In this document: piece by piece, positions 27,448 to 36,497 of the stretch | Layout: each line of letters begins with the position of its first letter | Position numbering within the stretch: the first letter of the stretch is position 1 | From: Sphingomonas elodea ATCC 31461 | GTDB lineage: Bacteria; Pseudomonadota; Alphaproteobacteria; Sphingomonadales; Sphingomonadaceae | Assembly: GCF_000226955.1 (NCBI RefSeq) | Contig: NZ_AGFU01000024.1 | Coordinates: forward strand, 1 to 63,803 | DNA length: 63,803 nucleotides | Reading direction: 5' to 3' | Notes under the pieces: model-generated | What the model was told of the DNA's origin: nothing | Seen by the model: only the letters and a program-made list of their open reading frames with translations | The model's database searches: none | Made by a program: the position numbers and the translations under genes

Positions 27448-27951
27448 CGGCTTTCCGGATTGTTCTTCTTGTCCCGCAGGGTGAAAATCGCTGGGCAAGA
27501 GCTGGCCGCAGAGGTTTCAAAACTGTTTCTCTAACGTTGACCGCAGAACCCACGCAGCGCGAAATCTCGCGCGGAGACTGAGGCCCTATCTATCAAGCGC
27601 ATCATTAATGCAACCTCCAGACCACCGATATCCAGCGGGTAACCAACGCAGGTTCCGCACGTTCACACTGCTGCCGGGGACCCCCGGGAATCAGAATGCC
27701 AATGTAGCGCGCGTGGCGCACAGCACGCAGCGCCCGCCTAGCAAGGCAATGATGCGGCAACTCCCCCGGCAGGCTGACTAAGAACCGCCACACCTGCTCG
27801 ACGTTAGAAAAGACATTGCCCGTCACTCGAGACCAAGTACAGAAGCGTAAAGGCCCTTGAATCCTAAGCGCGGATCGTGTTGAAGCCGGGCATCTGAGCG
27901 CTCGGGCGGCCACGCTTCCCGGTGCCGTTGCGCCTTGTCGAGTTCGAAAAG
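27448..27951. promoter_or_regulatory. Divergent intergenic region of the polysaccharide cluster
   Basis: About 500 bases separate the KpsE-like gene (minus) from the KpsD-like gene (plus). I see no convincing gene in it: the open frames (for example 27605-27913 minus) lack ribosome binding sites and family resemblance. It must hold the promoters of both arms of the cluster. The usual JUMPstart/ops element is not evident. This is the main regulatory region by position only. Confidence 0.5.
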
Positions 27952-29136
27952 ATGAAATCAGGTTTGTTCCGTGGGGCTGGGTTGGCCGCTTTGCTCGCGA
28001 CCTTGTCGGCCTGCAGCGGGCTGGTCGGCCAACCAGGCCCTACCGCAAGGGCGATCGCAGATGCCCCCAATAACAAGGCATTGAGCGGCATCGTTGTGAT
28101 CGATCTGGATCGCGATACGGTGTTGCGCACGCGTTCCCGGACCGTGAATGACAGCTTCGCGGACGCGTTTGGCACCACGCAGCCCGTCGCAACGATTGTG
28201 CGGCCGGGTGATGTTCTGGAAGTCTCCATTTGGGAAGCACCGCCCGCAACGCTGTTTGCCGGCAGCGGCACGACGTCTGCTCGCGACAGCGCCAATGCTG
28301 CTGTCGGCACCCCTGAAGTAAGCACCAACGCTACGCTACCGGAACTACTGGTAGACGGAACGGGCACGATTTTCGTGCCCTTCGTAGGGGCAGTTTCGGT
28401 CGCCGGGCGCTCTGTTCGAGAAATTGAGCGTGACATCTCGACCCGGCTTCAGAAGAAGGCCCATTTGCCGCAGGTCGTCGTCCGACTCGTGCGGAACACC
28501 ACTGCCACCGTGACGGTAGTCGGAGAGGTGGTGCGAAGCACGCGCATGGCGCTGAGCCCGAAAGGCGAGCGCCTGCTGGATGCGCTCGCCCAAGCCGGAG
28601 GCGCTACCCAGCCGGTGAACCGGATGGTGATACAGTTGACCCGGGGAGACCGGGTATTGTCGATGCCGCTCGAAAGCGTGATCCGCGATCCCAGACAGAA
28701 TATCATCCTGTCGTCGGACGACGTCGTGACGGCTGTTTACCAGCCGTTTACGTTCACCGCGCTCGGCGCATCGGGCAAAAACGAGGAAGTGAAATTCGAG
28801 GCGACGGGCCTGACATTGGCGCAGGCTTTGGGAAGGATCGGCGGTCTGCAAGCCGATCGTGCAAATGCCAAGGGGATCTTCATCTTCCGGTGGGAGGATC
28901 CGGCGAACCTCCCGCCCAGCGCAAATCCGCAGATTGCGCAGAACGGAAAGGTGCCTGTCATCTATCGGGTAGACTTGCGCGATCCCGCTACGTTCTTCCT
29001 TTCTCAACAGTTCGACGTCCGAAACGACGATCTGGTCTACGTGTCGACAGCGCCGATTGCAGAGTTCCAGCAGTTCGTGAACGTCGTCGCCTCGACCGTT
29101 CTGCCATTGATCGCGGTCCGAAACTCGGTCAACTGA
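27952..29136 (+). CDS. Outer-membrane polysaccharide export lipoprotein (KpsD/CtrA/Wza-like)
   Basis: A 394-residue lipoprotein of the OPX family. The signal peptide ends in the lipobox LSAC (Cys near residue 21). A Poly_export domain (IVRPGDVLEVSIWEAPP, then GTIFVPFVGAVSVAGR) is followed by SLBB-type domains (VTVVGEVVR, LLDALAQAGGAT). It should form the outer-membrane channel for the polysaccharide, partnered with the KpsE-like protein. ATG 27952 has only a weak ribosome binding site (GAG near -15); the start is supported by the signal peptide. Confidence 0.92.
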   Translation: MKSGLFRGAGLAALLATLSACSGLVGQPGPTARAIADAPNNKALSGIVVIDLDRDTVLRTRSRTVNDSFADAFGTTQPVATIVRPGDVLEVSIWEAPPATLFAGSGTTSARDSANAAVGTPEVSTNATLPELLVDGTGTIFVPFVGAVSVAGRSVREIERDISTRLQKKAHLPQVVVRLVRNTTATVTVVGEVVRSTRMALSPKGERLLDALAQAGGATQPVNRMVIQLTRGDRVLSMPLESVIRDPRQNIILSSDDVVTAVYQPFTFTALGASGKNEEVKFEATGLTLAQALGRIGGLQADRANAKGIFIFRWEDPANLPPSANPQIAQNGKVPVIYRVDLRDPATFFLSQQFDVRNDDLVYVSTAPIAEFQQFVNVVASTVLPLIAVRNSVN

Positions 29137-29305
29137 GGTGACTTCTACTTCAATAACCGTCACAATGGCCAAAGCGAGAAGCTACGTTGCTTTACGTTGC
29201 GGCCACGGGGGCGCCAATTGCGATAGCGGCAGAGCATCTTAGTAGGGCCATTGCTCGACTCCGGTACTGCCGTTAACAAAACCCGATAGCTGATTGAGAC
29301 TCACG

Positions 29306-30409
29306 ATGAGAATTCCTGTCTACACGCCCGACCTCACCGGCAACGAAGTTGCATATGCCGAAGATGCTATCCGTAGTGGCTGGATCAGCAGCATCGGCCA
29401 GTATGTAGAACGGTTCGAGCGCGGGCTCGCGGAAGTCATTGGATCAGAAGGCTCAGTGTCAGTGTGCAACGGCACCGTGGCGCTTCACCTTGCGCTTCAC
29501 TGCCTGGACATCGGACCGGGCGATGAAGTCATTGTACCTACCTTCACGTATATCGCTTCGGTGAACACCATTGCTCAGACCGGGGCGAAGCCCGTTTTTG
29601 CGGACTCGCGCGCTAGCGATTGGTTGCTTGATCCGGAATCGTTCCGGTCCCGCATCACCCCGCGCACGAAGGCGGTAATGCCCGTGCACCTGTTCGGCGC
29701 TGTGTGCGATCCCGAGATTACGCAGATCGCGCGTGAGCACGGCATTGCGGTCATCGAAGATTGCGCGGAATCGCTCGGATCGTCCCTGCACGGCAAGCAT
29801 GTGGGCACCGACGCGGACGTCGCGACCTTCTCCTTCTTCGGTAACAAGACCATCACAACCGGTGAAGGCGGCGCCGTTATCGCCGCTGATCCCGCCCTTC
29901 TCGCCCGCATGCGAAAGGTCAAGGGCCAGGGACAGTCGCTGACTCAGCGTTATTGGCACGACGAGCTCGGCTTCAATTATCGGATGACGAACATCGCGGC
30001 GGCCATCGGAACTGCCCAGCTTGAACGTCTCGATGCCATTCTTGCGCGCAAGCGCGAGATTGCGACGCTCTACCAGAAAGAGCTGGGAAACCACTTCACC
30101 TTTCAGACCCTCGCCGAGGGCGCGCTGTCGAGCAACTGGCTGGTTTCCACGCTTCTCCCGCAGGGTTGTGATCGTGCAGCGGTTATGGCCTCGCTGGCTG
30201 AAAAGGGTATCGACAGCCGCCCCGTGTTCTTCTGTGCGCACCATATGCCAATGTACCGCAGTGACGAGAGCTTCCCGATTGCGGAAGACATCTCTGCGCG
30301 CGGCATCTCGCTTCCTTCCTATCCAGGCCTCACTGATGCAGAGGTTCTCGAGGTAAGCGCCGCGCTGACGGAGGCGGTGGCCGCGCAGGCAGATCGCGTC
30401 GTCGCATAA
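29306..30409 (+). CDS. DegT-family sugar aminotransferase, GDP-perosamine synthase-like
   Basis: A 367-residue PLP enzyme. Internal aldimine Lys181 lies in FSFFGNKTITTGEGG, a stretch shared with GDP-perosamine synthases (RfbE/Per); other landmarks are SGWISSIG near residue 24 and EDCAESLG near 151. With GDP-4-keto-6-deoxymannose from Gmd and glutamate it would yield GDP-perosamine. Related enzymes acting on UDP- or dTDP-ketosugars cannot be fully excluded, but the only ketosugar source here is Gmd. ATG 29306 is preferred over TTG 29294. It lies 169 bases after the export gene. Confidence 0.85.
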   Translation: MRIPVYTPDLTGNEVAYAEDAIRSGWISSIGQYVERFERGLAEVIGSEGSVSVCNGTVALHLALHCLDIGPGDEVIVPTFTYIASVNTIAQTGAKPVFADSRASDWLLDPESFRSRITPRTKAVMPVHLFGAVCDPEITQIAREHGIAVIEDCAESLGSSLHGKHVGTDADVATFSFFGNKTITTGEGGAVIAADPALLARMRKVKGQGQSLTQRYWHDELGFNYRMTNIAAAIGTAQLERLDAILARKREIATLYQKELGNHFTFQTLAEGALSSNWLVSTLLPQGCDRAAVMASLAEKGIDSRPVFFCAHHMPMYRSDESFPIAEDISARGISLPSYPGLTDAEVLEVSAALTEAVAAQADRVVA

Positions 30410-30464
30410 AGCGGTGATGCGTCACCTGCTGTCCACAAGCACTACCGCGCCGAAGGATACGGTC

Positions 30465-31655
30465 GTGAAGATCGCGTTGCTGCTGCCAGCCTACCCTAGC
30501 CGACGGATCCTCCGTAAAGGGCGTGCGCTCACCAAGTCCCTGCTTCAAACTCAGTCACTTGCAGGTGAGACAGTAGAAGTCGTTGTTGGCCTGGTACCGC
30601 TGACCGACGTGTACTGGAAAGAGGAATCGGCGCGATTTACGGCGCTGGGAGAACGCGTGTCGGTGCGTCGCCTCCATTGGGAACGCATCCCCTTTTCCAA
30701 CGCCAAGCGCATGTTCTTCGCCTATCCACGGCCGTCGACGGGACCGGGGATTGACTCCGTAATCCTGCCGCGGGACTTTGGAGAGAATTTTCTCGACTGC
30801 TCATTTTGGTTCAATATCGCAGACCTTCGCGCTGGGGCGGTATACGGCGTTCGCCCCATGGCGAACTTCCTACTCGAACCAACCCCACGGCAAGTCCCGG
30901 AGGCATTCCCGCACGCCTCTGCGGATCCATATTGGGCTCTACAGACCGAAGCATTCCGTAGCTTCCGCATGACGGGCTTGGTTGTTACCGAAGGTGAGTC
31001 CGATGCCGCCGAATGGGCATCCTATGCCGGCATCCGTCGCGACGACGTGATGGCTGTAGGAGAGCTTTATACGCCGGCCGCCTCCATCAGCACCTCCCCG
31101 CACCACGCGAGCCGATTGCTTTGGCGGGTGGAACCCGATCCAATCTACGATTTCGAGCGAGCTGCTGCGGGCCTCCAACGGTACCTGAACGAGGGCGGAA
31201 GCATGTCGCCAGTGCTGCTGTCCGAACTTCCGGAAGAAGGTTTTCGCAAAGGGAGCAACATCCCGCTCGTGGCAGGGGCCTCGTTCTCGGTGCGCGAGAT
31301 GTTGCACAGGCTGCCCTATCGACATTATTGTGACGAGAACGATATTGCCCGGGCACTCGCTACTTCGGCGTATGTCTGGGATTCCGCCGTTTTCGCGATG
31401 GCGAAGGCTCTCTCAAGAGACGCGCTATTCGCCGGGCTGCCGTTGCTATCGGCTGAGGTGCCCGGGTGGGAAGCAAGCGAGGGTGCAACCTTCCTGCGAT
31501 ATCGCTCGGACAACGCCCACGCCATCGCCGACGCTCTGCACGAACTCGAGCGTTTCCAGCCACACGCGCCCGCCTTACACGAAGATACGCTAGCTGACGT
31601 CACCGTTCGGATCGGTTTCGTGCTCGATCGCCTCTGGGAAATGTCCGATGCTTAA
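30465..31655 (+). CDS. Divergent glycosyltransferase-like protein of the polysaccharide cluster
   Basis: A 396-residue protein from GTG 30465, chosen because AAGGA sits 7 bases upstream; GTG 30414 or ATG 30417 would add 16-17 unrelated residues. The start MKIALLLPAYPSRR and a C-terminal segment with DALFAGLPLLSAEVPGWE, where GT-B enzymes place their donor-site loop, suggest a GT-B fold, but the classical E-x7-E motif is absent. Residues SEGATFLRYRSDNAHAIADAL resemble the tail of GT4 enzymes. It overlaps the next gene by 8 bases, so the two proteins probably act together. Confidence 0.7.
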   Translation: MKIALLLPAYPSRRILRKGRALTKSLLQTQSLAGETVEVVVGLVPLTDVYWKEESARFTALGERVSVRRLHWERIPFSNAKRMFFAYPRPSTGPGIDSVILPRDFGENFLDCSFWFNIADLRAGAVYGVRPMANFLLEPTPRQVPEAFPHASADPYWALQTEAFRSFRMTGLVVTEGESDAAEWASYAGIRRDDVMAVGELYTPAASISTSPHHASRLLWRVEPDPIYDFERAAAGLQRYLNEGGSMSPVLLSELPEEGFRKGSNIPLVAGASFSVREMLHRLPYRHYCDENDIARALATSAYVWDSAVFAMAKALSRDALFAGLPLLSAEVPGWEASEGATFLRYRSDNAHAIADALHELERFQPHAPALHEDTLADVTVRIGFVLDRLWEMSDA

Positions 31656-32967
31656 GACCAAGGTGGCGGAGCGCACGCCGATCGGCTTCTGGATTGAATC
31701 GCCAAAGGGCGCCCAATGGACCAACCAAGGCATGACGCGACTGGTCGGGTTCATCATCGAGGGTGCCGCCAAGGGCGAGCGATATATCTTTCATGTCGTG
31801 ACCACGAACGACATCCGCGATGAGGCAGAAGGCGATTTGGCTACGCTCGCGGCGACGGCCGGCGTGGATTATGTCATCCATTCACCGCGCGATGTCGGCG
31901 TCACTGACGAGTCATTCGATGCGCTCGCAGATTTTGCGAATGATCACGTTCCCGTGGAAGCCTGGATATCGATTTTCCCCATTCAGCTATTCGCGGCGCG
32001 CTTGAACGCACCTGTTGCGGTCATCTTTCCTGATGCGATCGGCCTTGCCTACCACGACTATGCTGACGCTGCTTGGAACGCGGAGGGCCATGCCGAGCGA
32101 TGGCGCCGCCTGGTGGCCAAGAATTTGCCGCTCTTGGGCAACATAATTACGTTCTCTGACCATGTTGCGCGGGAGCAGGTCGTCAGATTCTTTGGCGTAG
32201 ACGAAGACCGTCTGCGAATCATTCCCCACGCGCCCCCGTCGTTGGATGGCATCCTTCCATTCGTCAAAAACGGGAAGAAGACTCCGGAAAGCCTGTTCAA
32301 GGCGGCCACGCTCTTGCGGCGCCACGCCGCGGAAAGGGGCTGGAGATATCTGGTCGACTTCCCCTTTGAGGAAAGTAGCTACATCGCCGTCTCCACCCAG
32401 GACCGGGTGACCAAAAACATCCGGATCGTCGCGGACGCAGTGGCGATAGCCAACGCCAAGGGCGGTACGGGCATCAAGGCCTTTGTAACAGCCAAGATTG
32501 ATTTCCACGCCCGCTTCACCCCGCTGCCCGGCGCAATCGAAGTTGCCCGTTCGTTCTACGACGTTGTTTCCGTTCCAGACCTTCCCAGGGATGTACACGC
32601 CGCTTTCTATCATTGCGCGCAGTTGACAGTGCATCCTTCGGTATTCGAAGGGGGGCGCGGCGTGTTTCCGTATTACGAATCCGTCAGCGTCGGCACGCCA
32701 TGTATCATGGCAAAAGGGCCGCACGTAACTGAGTTCCTCGATGACGCACCTGAGTTCGCGCCTTATTGTTTCGATGCCTATGATGCTGTGAGGCTGGCCG
32801 AGCTGATTGAAAGGGTGTCCGTGAATTGCGATGAAGTCACGCAGCACCAGCAAGACACCTATGCACGGCTGCGGCAACGCGATTGGGCGCAGGTTGCCGA
32901 TGAGTATGCCGTTGCTGCGCTGACGTCGAAGCAACCTGCTTCCCTTACCAGCGAGCAACCTTTGTGA
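31648..32967 (+). CDS. Glycosyltransferase-like protein (GT-B type)
   Basis: A 439-residue protein. The C-terminal half has a GT4-like donor site: HPSVFEGGRGVFPYYESVSVGTPCI, with Glu residues spaced as in E-x7-E. FSDHVAREQVVRFFGVDEDRLRIIPHAPPS is the usual linker into the donor domain. The N-terminal half (IGFWIESPKGAQWTNQGMTR) is unlike common families. It is coupled to the preceding gene by an 8-base overlap. It probably transfers one of the GDP-6-deoxy sugars; a role in chain initiation or modification is also possible. Confidence 0.78.
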   Translation: MLKTKVAERTPIGFWIESPKGAQWTNQGMTRLVGFIIEGAAKGERYIFHVVTTNDIRDEAEGDLATLAATAGVDYVIHSPRDVGVTDESFDALADFANDHVPVEAWISIFPIQLFAARLNAPVAVIFPDAIGLAYHDYADAAWNAEGHAERWRRLVAKNLPLLGNIITFSDHVAREQVVRFFGVDEDRLRIIPHAPPSLDGILPFVKNGKKTPESLFKAATLLRRHAAERGWRYLVDFPFEESSYIAVSTQDRVTKNIRIVADAVAIANAKGGTGIKAFVTAKIDFHARFTPLPGAIEVARSFYDVVSVPDLPRDVHAAFYHCAQLTVHPSVFEGGRGVFPYYESVSVGTPCIMAKGPHVTEFLDDAPEFAPYCFDAYDAVRLAELIERVSVNCDEVTQHQQDTYARLRQRDWAQVADEYAVAALTSKQPASLTSEQPL

Positions 32968-32986
32968 TTTTCGACAGGACCGAAAC

Positions 32987-33619
32987 GTGCCTACAGATGA
33001 GTCGGAGCAGATGACGACGACGCACACCAACTCCGAGCTACATTCAGAGCTAGCAAAGCTCAGACAGCACATCGCTTTGGAACGAAACCAGCGCTGGCGC
33101 GAGATGGAACGCCACAAGCGAATCGTGCTGGAAACGCAGTGGCTTCGAGCAGAGCTGCGTGATCGTGATGCCGAGCGGGCGCAGGAGGAGGCACGCGGTC
33201 AAGACGGGTCCGTGGCGGAAATTTGCAGTCCGGCGGTGCGCACCCTTCGTCGGGAAGAGCAGCCGATCCGGCAGAACCTGCTTTCGCGACTTCTTGCTGC
33301 GCTGCTTCTGCGTTTCGCCCGTCGAGCCGCTCGCGACAGGCAATATGCGCAGGCCGAGATACTGTATCAGGCGATCCTGCTCTTTCGCCCGCGCGCCTTT
33401 CTGTGGCGCCAGGTCGGAAACATGCAGGCCGGGCAGGGCCTCTACGACGCCGCGGCTGAGAATTTCCGTCAGGCTATCACGGCGGACGACAAGGATGGAG
33501 AGGCCCATCTAGCATTGGGCCACGCGCTGCACCAACTCCACCGGGAGGCTGAAGCGGAAGCAGCCTTTGCAAAGGCCATCAGCCTCGACAAACGACTGCT
33601 CTCGCGGGTTATCCGGTAA
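32987..33619 (+). CDS. TPR-repeat protein with N-terminal coiled coil
   Basis: A 210-residue protein from GTG 32987 (CAGGA 8 bases upstream; ATG 33011 is an alternative). Residues 15-65 form a likely coiled coil (ELAKLRQHIALERNQRWREM). Residues 120-205 hold about three TPR-like repeats (QYAQAEILYQAILLFRPRA, GLYDAAAENFRQAITAD, REAEAEAAFAKAISLDKR). TPR proteins in polysaccharide clusters often scaffold transferases or regulate chain length. It is the last plus-strand gene and converges on the acyltransferase gene with 2 bases between stops. Confidence 0.72.
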   Translation: MPTDESEQMTTTHTNSELHSELAKLRQHIALERNQRWREMERHKRIVLETQWLRAELRDRDAERAQEEARGQDGSVAEICSPAVRTLRREEQPIRQNLLSRLLAALLLRFARRAARDRQYAQAEILYQAILLFRPRAFLWRQVGNMQAGQGLYDAAAENFRQAITADDKDGEAHLALGHALHQLHREAEAEAAFAKAISLDKRLLSRVIR

Positions 33620-33621
33620 CC

Positions 33622-34248
33622 TTAAGCTTCGAAAGCACGCATTCGCGTTGCTGGATTGCCGAAAACGGTAGCGTTTGGGGTCACGCGTGCGAACGTGACG
33701 GCGCCTGAACCTACCACCGCATCGTCCCCGACCTTGATACCGTCGAGAACGATCGCTCCGGAGCCGATCAGCGTACAGCGGCCAATCCGCGCGCCGCCAC
33801 CAATCTGGGCCCCCGGATTGATTTGCACATATGCGCCAACGTCCGCCTCGTGTCCGATTCCCACGCAGAAATTGACGAAAGCCAACTCTCCCAGCTGCAC
33901 ATTAGGCGAAACATGCGATTGGGGACAAACTACTACGCCATCCGCCAGGCGGGCCCGCGGGGAGACAACCGCGGAGGGATGTACCACCGCGGGGAAAGAG
34001 AAGCCCGCCGTACGTAGCCGCGCATGAAGCTTGGCCTTCAGCTTCGGGCTGCCAATTGCCATGACTGCGAGGTCTGTACCCGCCGCGGCGGGTGTGACCT
34101 CGTCGGGGAAAGCCGATCCAGGCATTTCGAAGCGCGCATGCTCGTCTGCATCGAGCGTCGAAAAGCCGACGATCTGGTAGCGCTCCTGCAGCCAGCACGC
34201 GATCTCGCGCGCCAAGCCGCCAGATCCGATAATCAGAAGTTTTTGCAC
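33622..34248 (-). CDS. NeuD/PglD-type sugar N- or O-acyltransferase
   Basis: A 208-residue left-handed beta-helix acyltransferase. The N-terminal Rossmann-like half has LLIIGSGGLAREIACWL, the sugar-nucleotide binding loop of PglD and PerB. From residue 90 hexapeptide repeats follow, with the likely catalytic His in VGIGHEADVG. GTG 34248 is used because AGAGGTCGTGAC precedes it and the ligase stop is 1 base upstream. The family acylates 4-amino sugars; with a perosamine synthase in the same cluster the natural substrate is GDP-perosamine. Last gene of the acyl unit. Confidence 0.88.
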   Translation of the reverse strand: MQKLLIIGSGGLAREIACWLQERYQIVGFSTLDADEHARFEMPGSAFPDEVTPAAAGTDLAVMAIGSPKLKAKLHARLRTAGFSFPAVVHPSAVVSPRARLADGVVVCPQSHVSPNVQLGELAFVNFCVGIGHEADVGAYVQINPGAQIGGGARIGRCTLIGSGAIVLDGIKVGDDAVVGSGAVTFARVTPNATVFGNPATRMRAFEA

Positions 34249-34249
34249 G

Positions 34250-35548
34250 TCACGACCTCTTGAAGCGGTGCCCAACTGCTACGCTTTCGAAGCGAATACG
34301 GCGCGGTTGCATGTGTACGGGCAAACGCTCTGCAAGGAACTTGCCCAGCAGTTTGGCATCCCCGTCCACGCCTTCAGCCATTTGTACCGTCATCTCGGCA
34401 TGTTGACCGGAAATCGGATTGGGCCGGCCAATGACTTTGACCAGCGACACACCCGGATATTCGAGTGCAACGCGTTCCACTTCGGATGCCATGAACTTCA
34501 GACCGCCGACGTTGATCACCTCTCCGATCCGCCCGGTGACGCGGAAAAACTCGCCTTTCACCTCGACGATGTCCTTCGTGTTGTACCAGCCTTCCTCGTC
34601 GAATGGGGACTCGGCGTTCATATAGCCAAGCATGCGGGTCCTAGACCGGATGTACAGCACGTCGTCCACAACCTTGGTCTCGACGCCTTCCCCGCCGATC
34701 CGCATAAACAGGCTGTCGCGCGCTTCCGACTTCGCGCGCACGATTCCGAGCTCGGACATGCCAAACGTCTGGCGGAAGTCGACGCTCGGAAGCAACTCGC
34801 ACAGTTGATCGAGCGTCGGCTGATCCATGCGCTCCGTACCGTAAGTGATGAGTTTCAGGCACGACGGAATCCGGTCAGGCACCGCACCGCTCATCAACAT
34901 CATGCGCAGGAACGTCGGCGTCGTCGGCAGCACCTCAACGTCATAGTCGCGAATGGTGCTAAGGATCGAGTCAACCGTACGACTCTCAGGAGCGATGACG
35001 ACCCCCTTGTTGAACAGCGTATGCAGCAGCGTGTTGATGCCGCCGATATGATCAAACAGCAGGAAATTGATGGTTCGCTGTGTGGGCCGCGGTGTGTCGA
35101 AACGCTTTAGGAACAGGGTGAGATCGTGCAAGATCGCTTTGGGTCTTCCCGTCGTTCCGGTCGAGAAGAGGATCAGGCCGGCATGTTCCTGCTCCCGCAG
35201 TTTTGCGACCAACGGGTGCGTTTCCGTACGCGGTATCCGCCGCACCTCGCCGCTGTGAACGACGACATCGACGCAGGCGGCTTCGAAGAAGTAATCGTGC
35301 TGCCCCTTTGTGTCTTCCGTCAATGGTACGATGATCGCACCCTTGTCGATGATCTGCAGCAGGAGAGAAATCGATTCCGGATCGAAATCGCCAATTAGGG
35401 CAACAACATCACCCGACTTGATCTCGTCGATATTAGCTGTCTTCTGATCTGCAATATTAGTGAACCGCAGTTCCCGACCCTGATGTATCAGAAATGGGTA
35501 ATCGGCGTTCTGCCAGATCTGCTGTAACTTCTGTATAAGAGTGCTCAT
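34250..35548 (-). CDS. AMP-forming acyl ligase (acyl-ACP/CoA synthetase family)
   Basis: A 432-residue ANL adenylating enzyme, short for the family. The P-loop-like motif is LILFSTGTTGRPKA, the A5 region appears as FRQTFGMSELG, the A7 Asp is YNTKDIV, and the hinge is RVTGRIGEVINVGGLKFM. The last residues VGHRFKRS hold the position of the catalytic A10 Lys at the extreme C-terminus. It should activate a carboxylic acid as an adenylate and load it on the ACP two genes upstream. The overlap with the SDR gene is 4 bases. Confidence 0.9.
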   Translation of the reverse strand: MSTLIQKLQQIWQNADYPFLIHQGRELRFTNIADQKTANIDEIKSGDVVALIGDFDPESISLLLQIIDKGAIIVPLTEDTKGQHDYFFEAACVDVVVHSGEVRRIPRTETHPLVAKLREQEHAGLILFSTGTTGRPKAILHDLTLFLKRFDTPRPTQRTINFLLFDHIGGINTLLHTLFNKGVVIAPESRTVDSILSTIRDYDVEVLPTTPTFLRMMLMSGAVPDRIPSCLKLITYGTERMDQPTLDQLCELLPSVDFRQTFGMSELGIVRAKSEARDSLFMRIGGEGVETKVVDDVLYIRSRTRMLGYMNAESPFDEEGWYNTKDIVEVKGEFFRVTGRIGEVINVGGLKFMASEVERVALEYPGVSLVKVIGRPNPISGQHAEMTVQMAEGVDGDAKLLGKFLAERLPVHMQPRRIRFESVAVGHRFKRS

Positions 35549-36222
35549 GCGCCACCAATGCCAAAGACCTGCCCAGACAGCGATCCACTACGATCGTCGA
35601 GCAGAAGTTCTACTACGTCGCTGACCGCATCCGGCCCAAACTGCCAAGGCAATATTTGCTGGGAAACAATTTTCCCGATCTGGTCGGATGTAATCCCACG
35701 CAGGAGGGCGGTGTCGATCGGCCCAGGTGCGATGCAGTTCACACGGATGTTAAAGTCTGCCATCTCGCGCGCGAACGCGCGGCTAAACCCTTCGACGCCA
35801 GCTTTGGACGCGGCGTAGACCGCCTCCCCCTTTAGGCCTAGCGCCACCGCAATCGTCGAGAAATTGATAAAGCATCCGCCCTTCTGACGCATCATCAACG
35901 GCGCAAATACTTGGCAACAATAGATCGTACCAAGCAAATTAACCTGCACAACACGCGCCGTAGTGTCCGGCGGCGTGGTGACCGCCAGATTCATGGCAGC
36001 GATACCGGCGGCATTTACAACACCGGAAACCTTCATGTTATTTTGCCGAAGGTGCTTCGCGACGGCTTTTACCTGCGCGTAGTCGGACACATCGCACGCT
36101 AGCGCAGCATAGGGCACGTCCTCCACCGAACGCGCAAGCGCAAGGACCTCCTGCCCCTTTGACAGCAGACGCTCGCAAATGGACCGTCCGAGACCCCGGC
36201 TACCCCCGGTCACGATGATCAT
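35545..36222 (-). CDS. Short-chain dehydrogenase/reductase, FabG-like
   Basis: A 225-residue classical SDR: TGGSRGLGRSI cofactor motif, NAAG, catalytic Ser in NFSTIAV, and YAASKAG with the Tyr-Lys pair. The C-terminus RSGSLSGQVFGIGGA is FabG-like. The overlaps with the ACP gene (4 bases) and the ligase gene (4 bases) tie it to the acyl unit, so reduction of a ketoacyl-ACP to a hydroxyacyl-ACP is the natural proposal. Cofactor preference is not obvious. Confidence 0.92.
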   Translation of the reverse strand: MIIVTGGSRGLGRSICERLLSKGQEVLALARSVEDVPYAALACDVSDYAQVKAVAKHLRQNNMKVSGVVNAAGIAAMNLAVTTPPDTTARVVQVNLLGTIYCCQVFAPLMMRQKGGCFINFSTIAVALGLKGEAVYAASKAGVEGFSRAFAREMADFNIRVNCIAPGPIDTALLRGITSDQIGKIVSQQILPWQFGPDAVSDVVELLLDDRSGSLSGQVFGIGGA

Positions 36223-36497
36223 TGCTGCGCCTTCATCTGCTTGGTGAACTCTTCCACCAGCGCCCCTACGCTGCGGAACATGCTGCGCGAGCGGGACATA
36301 GCTGCGTTGGACGTCCAGTCAAATTCGAAGCCCAGGTCAGCAGCCACGTCTTCCAGCGCGATACACAAAGAAACGACCTTCATCGAGTCAAGTACGCTTC
36401 CATCACCGATGAGAGGCATTTCGTCGGTGATCACAATATCGTCATTGTCGATGACTTCTTGCAGCTCAGCATAAATCTTTTCTTTGAAATCGCTCAT
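36219..36497 (-). CDS. Acyl carrier protein of the polysaccharide cluster
   Basis: A 92-residue ACP. The phosphopantetheine Ser is in DGSVLDSMKVV (residue about 38), preceded by acidic helix I (FKEKIYAELQEVIDNDDI). It diverges from fatty-acid AcpP (no DSLDTVELVM), which fits a dedicated carrier. ATG 36497 has AAAGG 9 bases upstream, and a TATATA box about 36 to 42 bases upstream of the start could be the -10 of the acyl operon promoter. First gene of the four-gene acyl unit. Confidence 0.9.
   Translation of the reverse strand: MSDFKEKIYAELQEVIDNDDIVITDEMPLIGDGSVLDSMKVVSLCIALEDVAADLGFEFDWTSNAAMSRSRSMFRSVGALVEEFTKQMKAQQ

Noticed and set aside
27605-27913. 102-codon minus-strand frame in the divergent promoter region
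   Set aside because: No ribosome binding site, no family pattern and unfavourable composition; the position fits a regulatory region instead.
33622-34248. Assignment of the acyltransferase as a simple N-acetyltransferase
   Set aside because: Not rejected in principle, but the coupled ACP, reductase and ligase make no sense for acetyl transfer from acetyl-CoA, so I prefer a special acyl group.
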